Shown here piece after piece: positions 9,730 to 17,476 of a DNA stretch of 64,000 nucleotides. Every line of letters begins with the position of its first letter. Within the stretch, counting starts at the first letter, position 1. Origin of the DNA: Gottfriedia acidiceleris (GTDB taxonomy: Bacteria; Bacillota; Bacilli; Bacillales; Bacillaceae_G); NCBI RefSeq assembly GCF_004138285.1, contig NZ_SCFN01000017.1:56909-120908 (forward strand). The letters are read 5' to 3'. The notes beneath the pieces were generated by a model. The model worked only from the letters and a program-made list of their open reading frames with translations, did no database searches and was not told the DNA's origin. The position numbers and the translations under genes were made by a program.

Positions 9730-9760
9730 AAAAAAGCACCCCTATGGACATAGGGGTGCA
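9730..9760 (-). terminator. Riboswitch-controlled intrinsic terminator before cbiW
   Basis: A perfect 10-bp stem (GCACCCCTAT / ATAGGGGTGC, 4-nt loop) is followed on the minus strand by seven T. It lies between the proximal cobalamin riboswitch and the cbiW start, the position expected of a regulatory expression platform. Confidence 0.9.
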
Positions 9761-9844
9761 GAAAATATACACACAAAAAAATAGCGATGTAAGTTCAGCA
9801 CTTCTACCTATGTTCCCGTAGGTTGAATGAAGCTATTAGGTAAA

Positions 9845-9992
9845 GGCAGGTCTCCTGACTTAGGTTCATCATTCTATTGCGTCTTCCCGAAATTCCTTCA
9901 GTGACATCTGCAATGAACTCCCCTTACAGTGGCGGGTACCGTGACGGATTTAAACCGTACTTCCCTATTAAGCACTTTTTCAAAGTGCACCA
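9845..9992 (-). promoter_or_regulatory. Cobalamin riboswitch, proximal copy
   Basis: On the minus strand the region contains TTAATAGGGAAG, then TACCCGCCACTGTAA, then a GGGAAGACG element, and ends with the B12 box AGTCAGGAGACCTGCC. These occur in the order and spacing of the adenosylcobalamin riboswitch aptamer. The terminator at 9730-9760 follows by about 85 nt. High cobalamin is expected to favour termination and shut the cbi operon. Confidence 0.95.
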
Positions 9993-10056
9993 ATCCTAAT
10001 CTATTCAATTTTTAAAAAGACTTGTTTCTTCTAGAGGCATACTATAAGCATAAAAA

Positions 10057-10073
10057 AATGATTTAGAATCATT
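10057..10073 (-). terminator. Short backup terminator between the riboswitches
   Basis: A 7-bp AT-rich stem (AATGATT / AATCATT) is followed by a T run on the minus strand. It sits directly downstream of the stronger hairpin at 10080-10110 and may act as a second stop. The stem is weak, so this is tentative. Confidence 0.4.
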
Positions 10074-10079
10074 AAAACG

Positions 10080-10110
10080 AAAAAATCCGTTCAACATAAG
10101 TTGAACGGAT
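10080..10110 (-). terminator. Intrinsic terminator of the distal riboswitch
   Basis: A perfect 11-bp stem (ATCCGTTCAAC / GTTGAACGGAT) with a 4-nt loop is followed by six T on the minus strand. It lies between the two cobalamin riboswitches, so the promoter-proximal riboswitch has its own terminator. Confidence 0.88.
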
Positions 10111-10165
10111 AAAACGCCAGCACAAAGAAAGTTAAAAAATAATCCTTTTTGTCCGAACGTTTCAT
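10091..10165 (-). other. 24-codon ORF inside the riboswitch leader, ending in the terminator hairpin
   Basis: An ATG at 10165 opens a 24-codon frame that begins MKRSDKKDYF, continues hydrophobically (LTFFVLAFYPF), and ends at a TGA in the 3' arm/loop of the terminator. A GGGGG block stands about 10 nt upstream as a weak ribosome binding site. Translation to the stop would place a ribosome on the hairpin. It may be a leader peptide, a leftover of a displaced gene, or chance. Confidence 0.35.
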
Positions 10166-10202
10166 CTTCTCAACCCCCGAAGAAATCGAAACTTTAAAAG
10201 CT

Positions 10203-10360
10203 AAGACAGGTCTCCTGACTTGTGTATCTTCCTACTTTAGACCCTTCCCGTAACGTCCATATAAACGTTTCAGTGGTTTGTCTATTTCGTCCACACTTAC
10301 AGTTGCGGGGACAGTTCTGGTAATTCTCCAGATTCCCTATTAAGCCCTAAGGCATCTTAA
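10203..10360 (-). promoter_or_regulatory. Cobalamin riboswitch, distal (promoter-proximal) copy
   Basis: The minus strand shows TTAATAGGGAATCTGG, GTCCCCGCAACTGTAA, ACCACTG, GGGAAGG, and the B12 box AAGTCAGGAGACCTGTC. It is a full second cobalamin aptamer, diverged in the arms from the copy at 9845-9992, and is followed by its own terminator at 10080-10110. Confidence 0.95.
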
Positions 10361-10402
10361 CTAATTGTTAACAAATTAGTATTTAATTTATTAGATATTA
10401 AT

Positions 10403-10431
10403 ATTCTAGTCTATCAGATTTAATATTTCAA
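10403..10431 (-). promoter_or_regulatory. Likely sigma-A promoter of the cobalamin operon
   Basis: On the minus strand TTGAAA (10426-10431) and TAGAAT (10403-10408) are separated by exactly 17 bases. Transcription would start near 10396, just before the distal riboswitch. No operator is evident. Confidence 0.65.
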
Positions 10432-10646
10432 GAGTTTATTAAACTACTTTAAGGAAAACGCTACCCTCCAATAACTTCATCTTGTTTAAGTAATTGAATG
10501 TAATATCGACATTTCTTTTTTTAAAACTTATTGTTATTTTAGGACAATTAAAAAGAGAACGCTTCGTGTGGTTTTCTTGTAAACCTGTGCGTGAAATTGT
10601 CCGCACTTTTTATATTTATATTTAATTCTATAAAAATTGAAATAAA

Positions 10647-10673
10647 AAAAACCTTGTAATTACAAGGTTTTTT
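10647..10673. terminator. Bidirectional terminator-like hairpin
   Basis: An inverted repeat AAAAAACCTTGTAA / TTACAAGGTTTTTT lies directly after the stop of the YbjQ-family gene. It has A and T tracts on both sides, so it can terminate that gene. Confidence 0.8.
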
Positions 10674-10675
10674 AA

Positions 10676-10996
10676 TTATATTTTCTCGACTACTACAGCG
10701 GTTCCATATGCTACAATTTCGCTCATGTTTTGCCCTATTTCACCTGAATCAAAGCGCATCATGATAATTGCATTTGCATCCATTTCACTAGCATTTTTAG
10801 TCATTCGATCCATCGCTTCTTTTCTCGCATCCTCAAGCATTGCAGTGTATTGTTTGATTTCTCCACCAACAAGACTTTTTAGACCAGCTAAAATATCGCC
10901 CCCTAATCCTCTACTACGTACAATTACTCCAAATACAGGTCCTTTTACTTCAACTAGTTTATACCCTTCAATGTTTTCAGTTGTAACTACGATCAT
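10676..10996 (-). CDS. YbjQ family (UPF0145) protein
   Basis: A 106-residue protein with [25 protein letters not shown] and [12 protein letters not shown], diagnostic of the YbjQ/UPF0145 family, small proteins thought to form pentameric rings. The molecular role is unknown; databases often label it putative heavy-metal-binding. I start at the ATG at 10996 because GAGGTGG lies 6 nt upstream and the family starts MIVVTT. It is a single gene with its own terminator. Confidence 0.9.
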   Translation of the reverse strand: MIVVTTENIEGYKLVEVKGPVFGVIVRSRGLGGDILAGLKSLVGGEIKQYTAMLEDARKEAMDRMTKNASEMDANAIIMMRFDSGEIGQNMSEIVAYGTAVVVEKI

Positions 10997-11162
10997 ATTG
11001 TCCACCTCAAAATTTTTATTCTTTACACAAATATATTTATCCAATTTTGTGTATGCATTTCAAAACCATTTTTAAACTTCTTTAGTTAAAAATGGAAAAT
11101 TTGAAACGTATAATGTATTAATTCTATGTAATAGGTTTAATCCCTTTTTACTAAAGTGAATT

Positions 11163-11300
11163 TCAATCTTTAAGAAAATTATTATTAGTTAATATTTGCA
11201 AGACTGATTTTTCTACTTCAATTGATGCCTTCTCTTTTACATCAATAAACTTAGTGTTTAATTGCTTATACCAATCTTTTTCAAATTGATATAATTTCAT
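11163..11300 (-). CDS. Hypothetical 45-residue ORF
   Basis: An open frame from the ATG at 11300 encodes a charged, helical 45-residue peptide beginning MKLYQFEKDWYK. Its composition looks protein-like, but there is no clear Shine-Dalgarno sequence and I recognise no family. It may be a small gene or a gene remnant. The rest of the 10997-11435 gap is AT-rich and shows nothing else I can name. Confidence 0.3.
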   Translation of the reverse strand: MKLYQFEKDWYKQLNTKFIDVKEKASIEVEKSVLQILTNNNFLKD

Positions 11301-11435
11301 ATTTGATCAATTATAATCATCGAAATTACAATCTTATTTCATCATAATATTATTCTCAATTAATTACCAACAATTAGCAAATTAGACTATAATAATGTTA
11401 TATTATCATTTTTTAAAGTTAGTTAAGGAGAATTT

Positions 11436-12131
11436 ATGCTTACAATTTTCATCATAATTGGGGGTTTACTTTTATTTATTCTTTATGGACCAATACCAAG
11501 TTTACTAACTCGTTTATTTAAAATTTTTTCAATACATCATGTTTCAAATAAAAGTCAAAAACGCATTGCTTTAACCTTTGACGATGGCCCACATCCAGTT
11601 TATACAACTTTACTTTTAGATTTACTCCGAAGTCATTCAATAAAAGGGACTTTTTTTGTATTAGGTTCAGAGGCAGAAAAGTATCCATCAATCATTAAAA
11701 GAATACATGAAGACGGTCATTTAATAGGAATTCACAATTATAAACATAAATGTAATTGGTTTCTCAGTCCAAAATACTTAAAAAATCAAATAGAAAAAAC
11801 TGCAAGTATTATTAAGAAAATAACGAACAGTGATCCACTTTATTATCGACCACCTTGGGGGTTAGTTTCACTGCCACTCCTATTTCAAAAAAAGTTCAAA
11901 ATTATTTTATGGTCTGTAATGGCAAATGATTGGAGTAGTAAAAAAGGAAGTGAAGGCATTTATACTCGTTTGTTAAATCAAACGAAACCAGGATCAATTA
12001 TTTTATTACATGATAATGGAGATACACTAGGTGCAGATGTAGATGCACCTATTCATACAATAAAAGCTTTAGAAAGATTTATTGAACATTGTTTTCAAAA
12101 CCAATATATATTTGTTAGGATTGATGACTAG
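11436..12131 (+). CDS. Polysaccharide deacetylase (NodB domain), membrane-anchored
   Basis: The 231-residue protein begins with a hydrophobic segment (residues 2-24), likely a signal anchor. The NodB motifs follow in order: ALTFDDGPHP with the catalytic and metal aspartates, IGIHNYKHK with the metal histidines, YYRPPWG, and IILLHDNG near the C-terminus. Such enzymes de-N-acetylate peptidoglycan, chitin oligomers or other wall glycans outside the membrane. AAGGAG stands about 7 nt before the ATG. Substrate cannot be told from sequence. Confidence 0.9.
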   Translation: MLTIFIIIGGLLLFILYGPIPSLLTRLFKIFSIHHVSNKSQKRIALTFDDGPHPVYTTLLLDLLRSHSIKGTFFVLGSEAEKYPSIIKRIHEDGHLIGIHNYKHKCNWFLSPKYLKNQIEKTASIIKKITNSDPLYYRPPWGLVSLPLLFQKKFKIILWSVMANDWSSKKGSEGIYTRLLNQTKPGSIILLHDNGDTLGADVDAPIHTIKALERFIEHCFQNQYIFVRIDD

Positions 12132-12151
12132 CTATTCATTCAAACCAATAA

Positions 12152-12184
12152 CCACAAGGATACTCTTTACCTTGTGGTGTTTTT
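12152..12184 (+). terminator. Terminator after the polysaccharide deacetylase gene
   Basis: An 8-bp stem CCACAAGG / CCTTGTGG is followed by TGTTTTT on the plus strand, 20 bases after the stop codon. Confidence 0.75.
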
Positions 12185-12216
12185 ACGTATTCATAAAGTT
12201 ATTGTTCATAAAACAT

Positions 12217-13320
12217 CTAAGAAATCGAACTAAAAATATCATTAACAATTAATTGTGAACTAAATCCTTTATTTAATGCAGTTAAAGATGATTTCATTTG
12301 TTCTAAATGATTTGATTTGAAAAGAATTCGATTAATATAAAAGGTTAATTCATTTAACGACTTTACTGTTACTGAAGCACCAGCATTTTCAAATAATCGG
12401 GAATTCTCTTTTTCTTGACCTGGTGTTGGTTTATATAGGATTGTCGGTAAACTACATGCAATACATTCTGATAATGTAATACCACCGGGCTTCGTTATTA
12501 AGAGATCAGATTTTTTATACAAATTACGTATATTATTTACGTAGCCAAATATTTGTAGTCGGTCTTCGTATTCTTCATTCAACTTACTTAATTTATTATA
12601 AAGTATGCGATTATAGCCACAAACAACTGCTACATTAAGTTTTGTTTCAGCAAGTAACTGCTTGACCATTTTTTCTACGTCCTTTAATAATCCAACTGCC
12701 CCAGCAACTATTAAGATTTGATCGTTTGATTTCGATTTACTTGTTCCTTCATTTAAAAAATTTGTTTCCTTAAATTCTTGGCGTAAAGGTATACCACTTA
12801 CAAATATTTTCGATAAAGAAACGCCTAAATTCACCATTTGATGTATTAATCCTTCCGTCGCTATATAGTAGCGATCGATTTCATTATGAATCCACGAACG
12901 GTGAATATAATAGTCTGTAACAACTGTATATAATTTGCAAGGATGTGATGAATATTTTTTCCATTTTGCTACTGACCCAACTGGAAATGTAGTAATAATA
13001 ATATCTGGCTTCTCTTTTTGAAGAATACTTTTTATATTCTTTCCGCATAATTCTAAAAGCCTGTCAAAAATGACTGTACTGAATAATTTCTCAGTCCCAT
13101 AGAAAAACCATTTATAAATTGTTTGTGCATGTTGGAATAATTGCAAATGAATATTTTTTGCAAATACATTTATTGTTGGATATGCTTCTTCGTATATATC
13201 AATAATTGTTACATCGTTAAAGTTAATATGTTCAAACTCACTTTTTAACGCTTTTGATACTTCTTTATGCCCATTTCCAAAACTCGATGTAACGACAAGT
13301 ATTTTAGGCTGCAATACCAT
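12217..13320 (-). CDS. UgtP/MGDG synthase-type glycosyltransferase (GT28)
   Basis: This 367-residue protein has the MGDG-synthase N-terminal pattern LVVTSSFGNGHKEVSKAL and a GT-B C-terminal domain with GYVNNIRNLYKKSDLLITKPGGITLSECIA, the donor-nucleotide motif. Relatives (UgtP/YpfP, MurG-like) transfer sugar from UDP-glucose or UDP-galactose to diacylglycerol at the inner face of the membrane, making glycolipid and the lipoteichoic acid anchor. The acceptor here is inferred. Start at the ATG at 13320, with GAGAGG 9 nt upstream; an in-frame TTG three codons earlier is less likely. Confidence 0.85.
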   Translation of the reverse strand: MVLQPKILVVTSSFGNGHKEVSKALKSEFEHINFNDVTIIDIYEEAYPTINVFAKNIHLQLFQHAQTIYKWFFYGTEKLFSTVIFDRLLELCGKNIKSILQKEKPDIIITTFPVGSVAKWKKYSSHPCKLYTVVTDYYIHRSWIHNEIDRYYIATEGLIHQMVNLGVSLSKIFVSGIPLRQEFKETNFLNEGTSKSKSNDQILIVAGAVGLLKDVEKMVKQLLAETKLNVAVVCGYNRILYNKLSKLNEEYEDRLQIFGYVNNIRNLYKKSDLLITKPGGITLSECIACSLPTILYKPTPGQEKENSRLFENAGASVTVKSLNELTFYINRILFKSNHLEQMKSSLTALNKGFSSQLIVNDIFSSIS

Positions 13321-13351
13321 ACTAATCAACCTCTCAGAATAGACAAATTAA

Positions 13352-13924
13352 TTAAACGAATGTATGAATTAACATTGAGATTACAACTGCAAATGAAAGA
13401 TAGTAATGCCAGTTTTTATCTTTGCGTTTATATCTTAAAAAACCTAATATTCCTAATGGAACTAGGAGCAAATAAGTTATTACTCCTGAAATATAAACTG
13501 CATCTGTTTTCCATTGAAAAAAAGTCATAATCACAGAGTGTACTGTAATTAAAGCAAAAGTAATTAACGAGATTGGGACATGAATTAACTTGCACCATTT
13601 CAATAATTTACTTAAGTATTTCTTAAATTTCTTTTTACCATTTAACTTTTTTAATCTAATTAAAAAATAAAGTGGAAAGAGAATAAATGCCGCAAATACA
13701 CCTAACCTTCCAAGGGATCCTTTATCTTTCGCATAAAATTTCAAAGGATTCATTTTATGAAAGCCATGTTGTATTCCATTTTGTATATGAGGTCCAATAT
13801 TCGTTAATAATTCAGTTTGATGCGAGACTTTCCACCATGCAATAATAAAAATAATGATTGAAATTGCTAATGCTATATAAATTAATTTTCTCTCAGATTT
13901 ATTTTTTATCCAATTACTAATCAT
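13352..13924 (-). CDS. Small polytopic membrane protein with bis-heme-like histidine pairs
   Basis: The 190-residue protein has about five hydrophobic segments. Two helices each carry two histidines 14 positions apart: IHVPISLITFALITVHS and WHYYLSFAVVISMLIHT. This H-x13-H pattern is the heme-ligand signature of ferric reductase/NADPH-oxidase and related cytochrome b domains. No flavin or NAD(P)H domain is attached. It may be a stand-alone membrane heme b protein passing electrons to or from a partner; that is inference. It lies between ugtP-like and dedA genes on the same strand. Confidence 0.7.
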   Translation of the reverse strand: MISNWIKNKSERKLIYIALAISIIIFIIAWWKVSHQTELLTNIGPHIQNGIQHGFHKMNPLKFYAKDKGSLGRLGVFAAFILFPLYFLIRLKKLNGKKKFKKYLSKLLKWCKLIHVPISLITFALITVHSVIMTFFQWKTDAVYISGVITYLLLVPLGILGFLRYKRKDKNWHYYLSFAVVISMLIHTFV

Positions 13925-14058
13925 TTTGGTTTGTTCCTTTCAAGTTTTGAAGAAATATTAGATAATACATGGAATTTTACCCTCCCTTTTAATACAACTA
14001 ATGTACAAAATAATAGTGAAAATTTAATGAAAATTGTCTTATGTTTTAGTTAAATTGA

Positions 14059-14706
14059 TTAATTTTGTGTCAATTTAGTTTTCTTACTTAATTTTCTAAG
14101 AACATCGATTAAAATTGGAATGATTGAAATAAAAATGATCCCAATGGTTAATAGACCAAAATGATTTTTAACAATTGGAATATTACCAAAAAAGAAACCA
14201 ATCGACACCATTAGTCCAACCCAAAGTGTCGCTCCGAATATGTTATATGAAATAAATTTTGAATAGTTCATTTCACCAATTCCTGCTACAAATGGAGCAA
14301 ATGTCCTAACAATCGGAATAAACCTTGCTAATACAATAAATTTAGGACCTTTTTGTTTGTAAAAGTTTTCAGTTTCATGAATGTATTTTGTATTTGTTTT
14401 TTTACTCTTACTTAATTTACTTCCGAATTTCCTACCTATAAAATAATTTAAAGAATCACCTAAACTAGCTGCGATTATTAGAAGGATTAGTAATCCAAAT
14501 AAGTTTAATAAATGTAAGGATGCAAGTGCACCTGCAGTAAAAATTAATGAATCTCCAGGTAAAAATGGTGTCACAACAAGTCCCGTTTCCAATAAAATAA
14601 TGAAAAATAAGATGATATAAGTTATTGCCCCATAGTTGTGCACAAAAGTTAATAAATGTTGATCTAAATGCAATATGAGATCAATTAAATTTTTAATAAT
14701 CTCCAT
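14059..14706 (-). CDS. DedA family membrane protein
   Basis: A 215-residue protein with the DedA/SNARE-associated signatures LETGLVVTPFLPGDSLIFTAGALA near residue 40 and LARFIPIVRTFAPFVAGIGEM near residue 125, plus several membrane helices. DedA proteins such as UptA recycle undecaprenyl phosphate or phospholipids across the membrane. The adjacent BcrC-like phosphatase fits a shared lipid-carrier role. GGGGGAG lies 10 nt upstream of the ATG. Confidence 0.92.
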   Translation of the reverse strand: MEIIKNLIDLILHLDQHLLTFVHNYGAITYIILFFIILLETGLVVTPFLPGDSLIFTAGALASLHLLNLFGLLILLIIAASLGDSLNYFIGRKFGSKLSKSKKTNTKYIHETENFYKQKGPKFIVLARFIPIVRTFAPFVAGIGEMNYSKFISYNIFGATLWVGLMVSIGFFFGNIPIVKNHFGLLTIGIIFISIIPILIDVLRKLSKKTKLTQN

Positions 14707-14733
14707 ATAAATCTAACTCCCCCAAAATTTTCT

Positions 14734-16098
14734 CTATATTTTTGTCTTAAGTTGAAACAAATTTGAAATCGGAATTTTAATTTTAAAACTGCTACCCTTA
14801 CCGAATTCGCTATTAACAATAATTTCTCCATTGAGAGACTCTATAATCGATTTTGCGATCGATAACCCGAGTCCAGTATTACCTTCATCCCTTGACCTAT
14901 GCTCTTCTATTCGATAAAACCGATTAAATATTTTGTCTTGTAGCTCTTTGGCAATTCCAATACCATTATCATTTATTTCATAATAGAAATAGTTTGCTTT
15001 TTTTTCTGATCTTACGTAGTAATTTAACGATATTGTACGGTTCTCAAGTGAGTACTTAATCGCATTATCAACAAAGATATTAATTAATTGTTTTAGAATT
15101 TCTTGATTTGTTTTAACGATAAATTTTTCTTCATTTAATAGCTGTATTGTTTGTTTTTTTTCTGATGCTTTATATTGCCATGCTTTTTGAATTTGTTCCG
15201 AAAAGACATCGATTCTAAATTCTTCAATATTAACTTTGGCGATTTGTTTATGATCAAGTCTCGCTAGAAACAGTAATTGATGAACTAGATTACGTGTATC
15301 ACTTAATTCCTTTTTTAAATCGGTTAAGGTTTCTTTACCAAAATCAGAAAGGCGATTTTGCTCAACGCTCAATACATCAATACCAGCTTGTAATACAGAT
15401 AACGGTGTTCTTAATTCATGTGAAGCATTTTCCACAAATTCTTGTTGTTCTTTATAAGATGCGATAATTGGTTCCATTGCCTGATTTGTAATTTTCTTGC
15501 CGAAGTAGTACGCCATAAAACAAAAGATAATCGAAAGTAAAAATGAGATACTGATAAACTGCTTTATTAAATAAATAACTGACGATAAATCTTTACCACT
15601 ATAAATTGTGCCGAGGTAATGATTTGATGAATCATACACCTTTTCTGCAGCAATCATTAAATGTAGTTCTTCTTTATCATGAGGATCGATTCGTTTAATG
15701 AATACTTTATTTTGATTGGGATTAAGCTGTTTTAAGACTTTTTCTATATCCTTTGTATACCCAGGTGCTGTTTCATCATAGATTTCAAATTCATTATTTT
15801 TATTTAAAAAATAATTAAAATAAACATTTTTACGTTTATGTTTTCTTTGAGTATTGTCATCATTTGGACCAAGAGATGCAGCATTCATTTTTACTTCTTT
15901 GATTTCTTCCTTTAATACTGTAATTAGATCACTCTTTTGGTCTAAATAAATGTAAAACGACAATACAATTCCTACTGAAATATTAAATAAAATAATAAAA
16001 ATCATTAAAATTCTAAGATTGAAAAATGTTAATCGCTTGCTAATTTGTTGAAATAATGAGATCTCATTTTTCGATTGAATATCCAACACCTCTAACAC
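14734..16098 (-). CDS. Sensor histidine kinase
   Basis: The 454-residue protein has two membrane helices (about 27-52 and 177-199) flanking an extracytoplasmic sensor of about 125 residues. The cytosolic part has a HisKA box FVENASHELRTPL with phospho-acceptor His near 227, an N box NIFVDNAIKYS, a G1 box DNGIG and a G2-like GLGLSIAKSI. The start overlaps the regulator gene by 35 bases, so the two are cotranscribed and coupled. The signal is unknown; neighbouring envelope genes suggest cell-wall or lipid-carrier stress. Confidence 0.92.
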   Translation of the reverse strand: MLEVLDIQSKNEISLFQQISKRLTFFNLRILMIFIILFNISVGIVLSFYIYLDQKSDLITVLKEEIKEVKMNAASLGPNDDNTQRKHKRKNVYFNYFLNKNNEFEIYDETAPGYTKDIEKVLKQLNPNQNKVFIKRIDPHDKEELHLMIAAEKVYDSSNHYLGTIYSGKDLSSVIYLIKQFISISFLLSIIFCFMAYYFGKKITNQAMEPIIASYKEQQEFVENASHELRTPLSVLQAGIDVLSVEQNRLSDFGKETLTDLKKELSDTRNLVHQLLFLARLDHKQIAKVNIEEFRIDVFSEQIQKAWQYKASEKKQTIQLLNEEKFIVKTNQEILKQLINIFVDNAIKYSLENRTISLNYYVRSEKKANYFYYEINDNGIGIAKELQDKIFNRFYRIEEHRSRDEGNTGLGLSIAKSIIESLNGEIIVNSEFGKGSSFKIKIPISNLFQLKTKI

Positions 16099-16738
16099 TC
16101 TTTATATAAGTTTTCTGATTAGGCAGATCAATTTTTTTTCTTAGATTTTTTACATACGCTTCAACAGCATTACTTGTTACCTCTGATTCAATTCCCCAAA
16201 CTCTTTCAAAAATAACTTCTCTAGTGAGCACAATCCCTCTATTTTTTACTAATAAATCAAATAATTGTAATTCTCTTTGGGTTAAAATTATTTGTTCATT
16301 CTCCCTACATAAACTAAAATTTGTCCGATTATATGTTAAGTCCTCAATCGTGATAATTTCATCTTGAAGTGGTGCAAAATTCCTTCGATTGAGTACCTTA
16401 ATTCTTGCGGCAAGTTCACTAAAATCAAATGGTTTGATTAAATAGTCATCCGCTCCAGCTTCTAATCCTTCAACACGATGGTTAATACTATCTCTCGCTG
16501 TTAACATTAAGATAGGTCCTTTAAATCCATCTCTTCTAAGATTTTTGCATATTTCTAATCCACTAATTTCAGGTAGCATCCAGTCCAAAATAATTAAATC
16601 AAAATCATAGTGAGTAGCTAATTCCAATGCTTGCTTTCCATTAGTAGTCCATTCGATTTGAAATGGAGTTTGTGTTTTTAGCAAATGGGTTGTCATTTTT
16701 CCTAATTTTTGATCGTCTTCAGCAAATAAAATTTTCAA
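16064..16738 (-). CDS. OmpR/PhoB-type response regulator
   Basis: The 224-residue protein has an N-terminal receiver with EDD at 7-9, the phosphorylated Asp in LIILDWMLPE near residue 52, and K in LIKPFDFSEL. The C-terminal winged helix ends in NAVEAYVKNLRKKI and VRGVGYSIEK, typical of OmpR-family DNA-binding domains. It is translated with the downstream histidine kinase. Targets are not evident; I found no clear repeat-type binding site. Confidence 0.95.
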   Translation of the reverse strand: MKILFAEDDQKLGKMTTHLLKTQTPFQIEWTTNGKQALELATHYDFDLIILDWMLPEISGLEICKNLRRDGFKGPILMLTARDSINHRVEGLEAGADDYLIKPFDFSELAARIKVLNRRNFAPLQDEIITIEDLTYNRTNFSLCRENEQIILTQRELQLFDLLVKNRGIVLTREVIFERVWGIESEVTSNAVEAYVKNLRKKIDLPNQKTYIKSVRGVGYSIEK

Positions 16739-16765
16739 AAGATGTCTCCTCTAATAAGTTCATAA

Positions 16766-17350
16766 TCAGGAACTTAAATTATTTTTCATATTAAAAGGTA
16801 ACTTTTTTATTATTCTTTCGTATATTTTCAATAATATTTTCATTATTGGTTCCGTTAATGATGATGTTTTTAAAACAACAATCGCGACTACACCAGCCAA
16901 AATAAATGCACCAATTATATCAAATGGATAATGTACCCCAACAAAGATTCGTGAAATACCAACTAATATCGCCCAAACAAGTGAAAACATACCTAAACGG
17001 TCTTTTCTAAGCAATAAAATAAGAGCTGTAGAAAATACTAATGTTCCGTGATCACTTACAAAAGATGAATCGGATGAATGTGAAATCAGTTTCGTCACAT
17101 GGTGATTAACAAAAGGTCGCGCGTGGTAATAAAATTGATGGATTATAAAGTTACCGCCTAGTGCTAAAATAAGTGTTAAAACGATATAAAAAGCAGTGCA
17201 CTTACGTTCGCTACCTTTTTGAATCCATAAATAACATAAAAGTCCTATTACGATTAAAATGGCAGATTTAGATAAAAATATCATTACATTATCTAATGCC
17301 GGCCATTTGCCAGCAAAACTATTTATTAATTTAAATATTGAGTAGTTCAT
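16766..17350 (-). CDS. bcrC: PAP2-family undecaprenyl-diphosphatase (BcrC-like)
   Basis: A 194-residue membrane protein with the PAP2 phosphatase motifs: HARPF (motif 1), SFVSDHGTLVFS (motif 2) and SRIFVGVHYPFDIIGA (motif 3). BcrC relatives dephosphorylate undecaprenyl diphosphate on the outer face of the membrane and give bacitracin tolerance. Motif 2 reads SFVSDH where BcrC proteins usually have SFPSDH, a small deviation. It directly precedes the two-component genes on the same strand, so it may share a transcript with them. Confidence 0.82.
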   Translation of the reverse strand: MNYSIFKLINSFAGKWPALDNVMIFLSKSAILIVIGLLCYLWIQKGSERKCTAFYIVLTLILALGGNFIIHQFYYHARPFVNHHVTKLISHSSDSSFVSDHGTLVFSTALILLLRKDRLGMFSLVWAILVGISRIFVGVHYPFDIIGAFILAGVVAIVVLKTSSLTEPIMKILLKIYERIIKKLPFNMKNNLSS

Positions 17351-17440
17351 TAAAATTTCCTCCGTTTTTTTGATCGGAAATTATTATATAAAAGTTTTAT
17401 GAAAAATTGATGAAAATAACTAGGTTTATTTTTGATAAAT

Positions 17441-17473
17441 AAAAATAGGACCTATTATAAATAGGTCCTTTTA
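17441..17473 (-). terminator. Terminator of the serine hydrolase gene
   Basis: The 9-bp stem AGGACCTAT / ATAGGTCCT lies immediately after the minus-strand stop at 17477 and is followed there by ATTTTTATT. It separates the hydrolase from the bcrC unit. Confidence 0.8.
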
Positions 17474-17476
17474 TGC

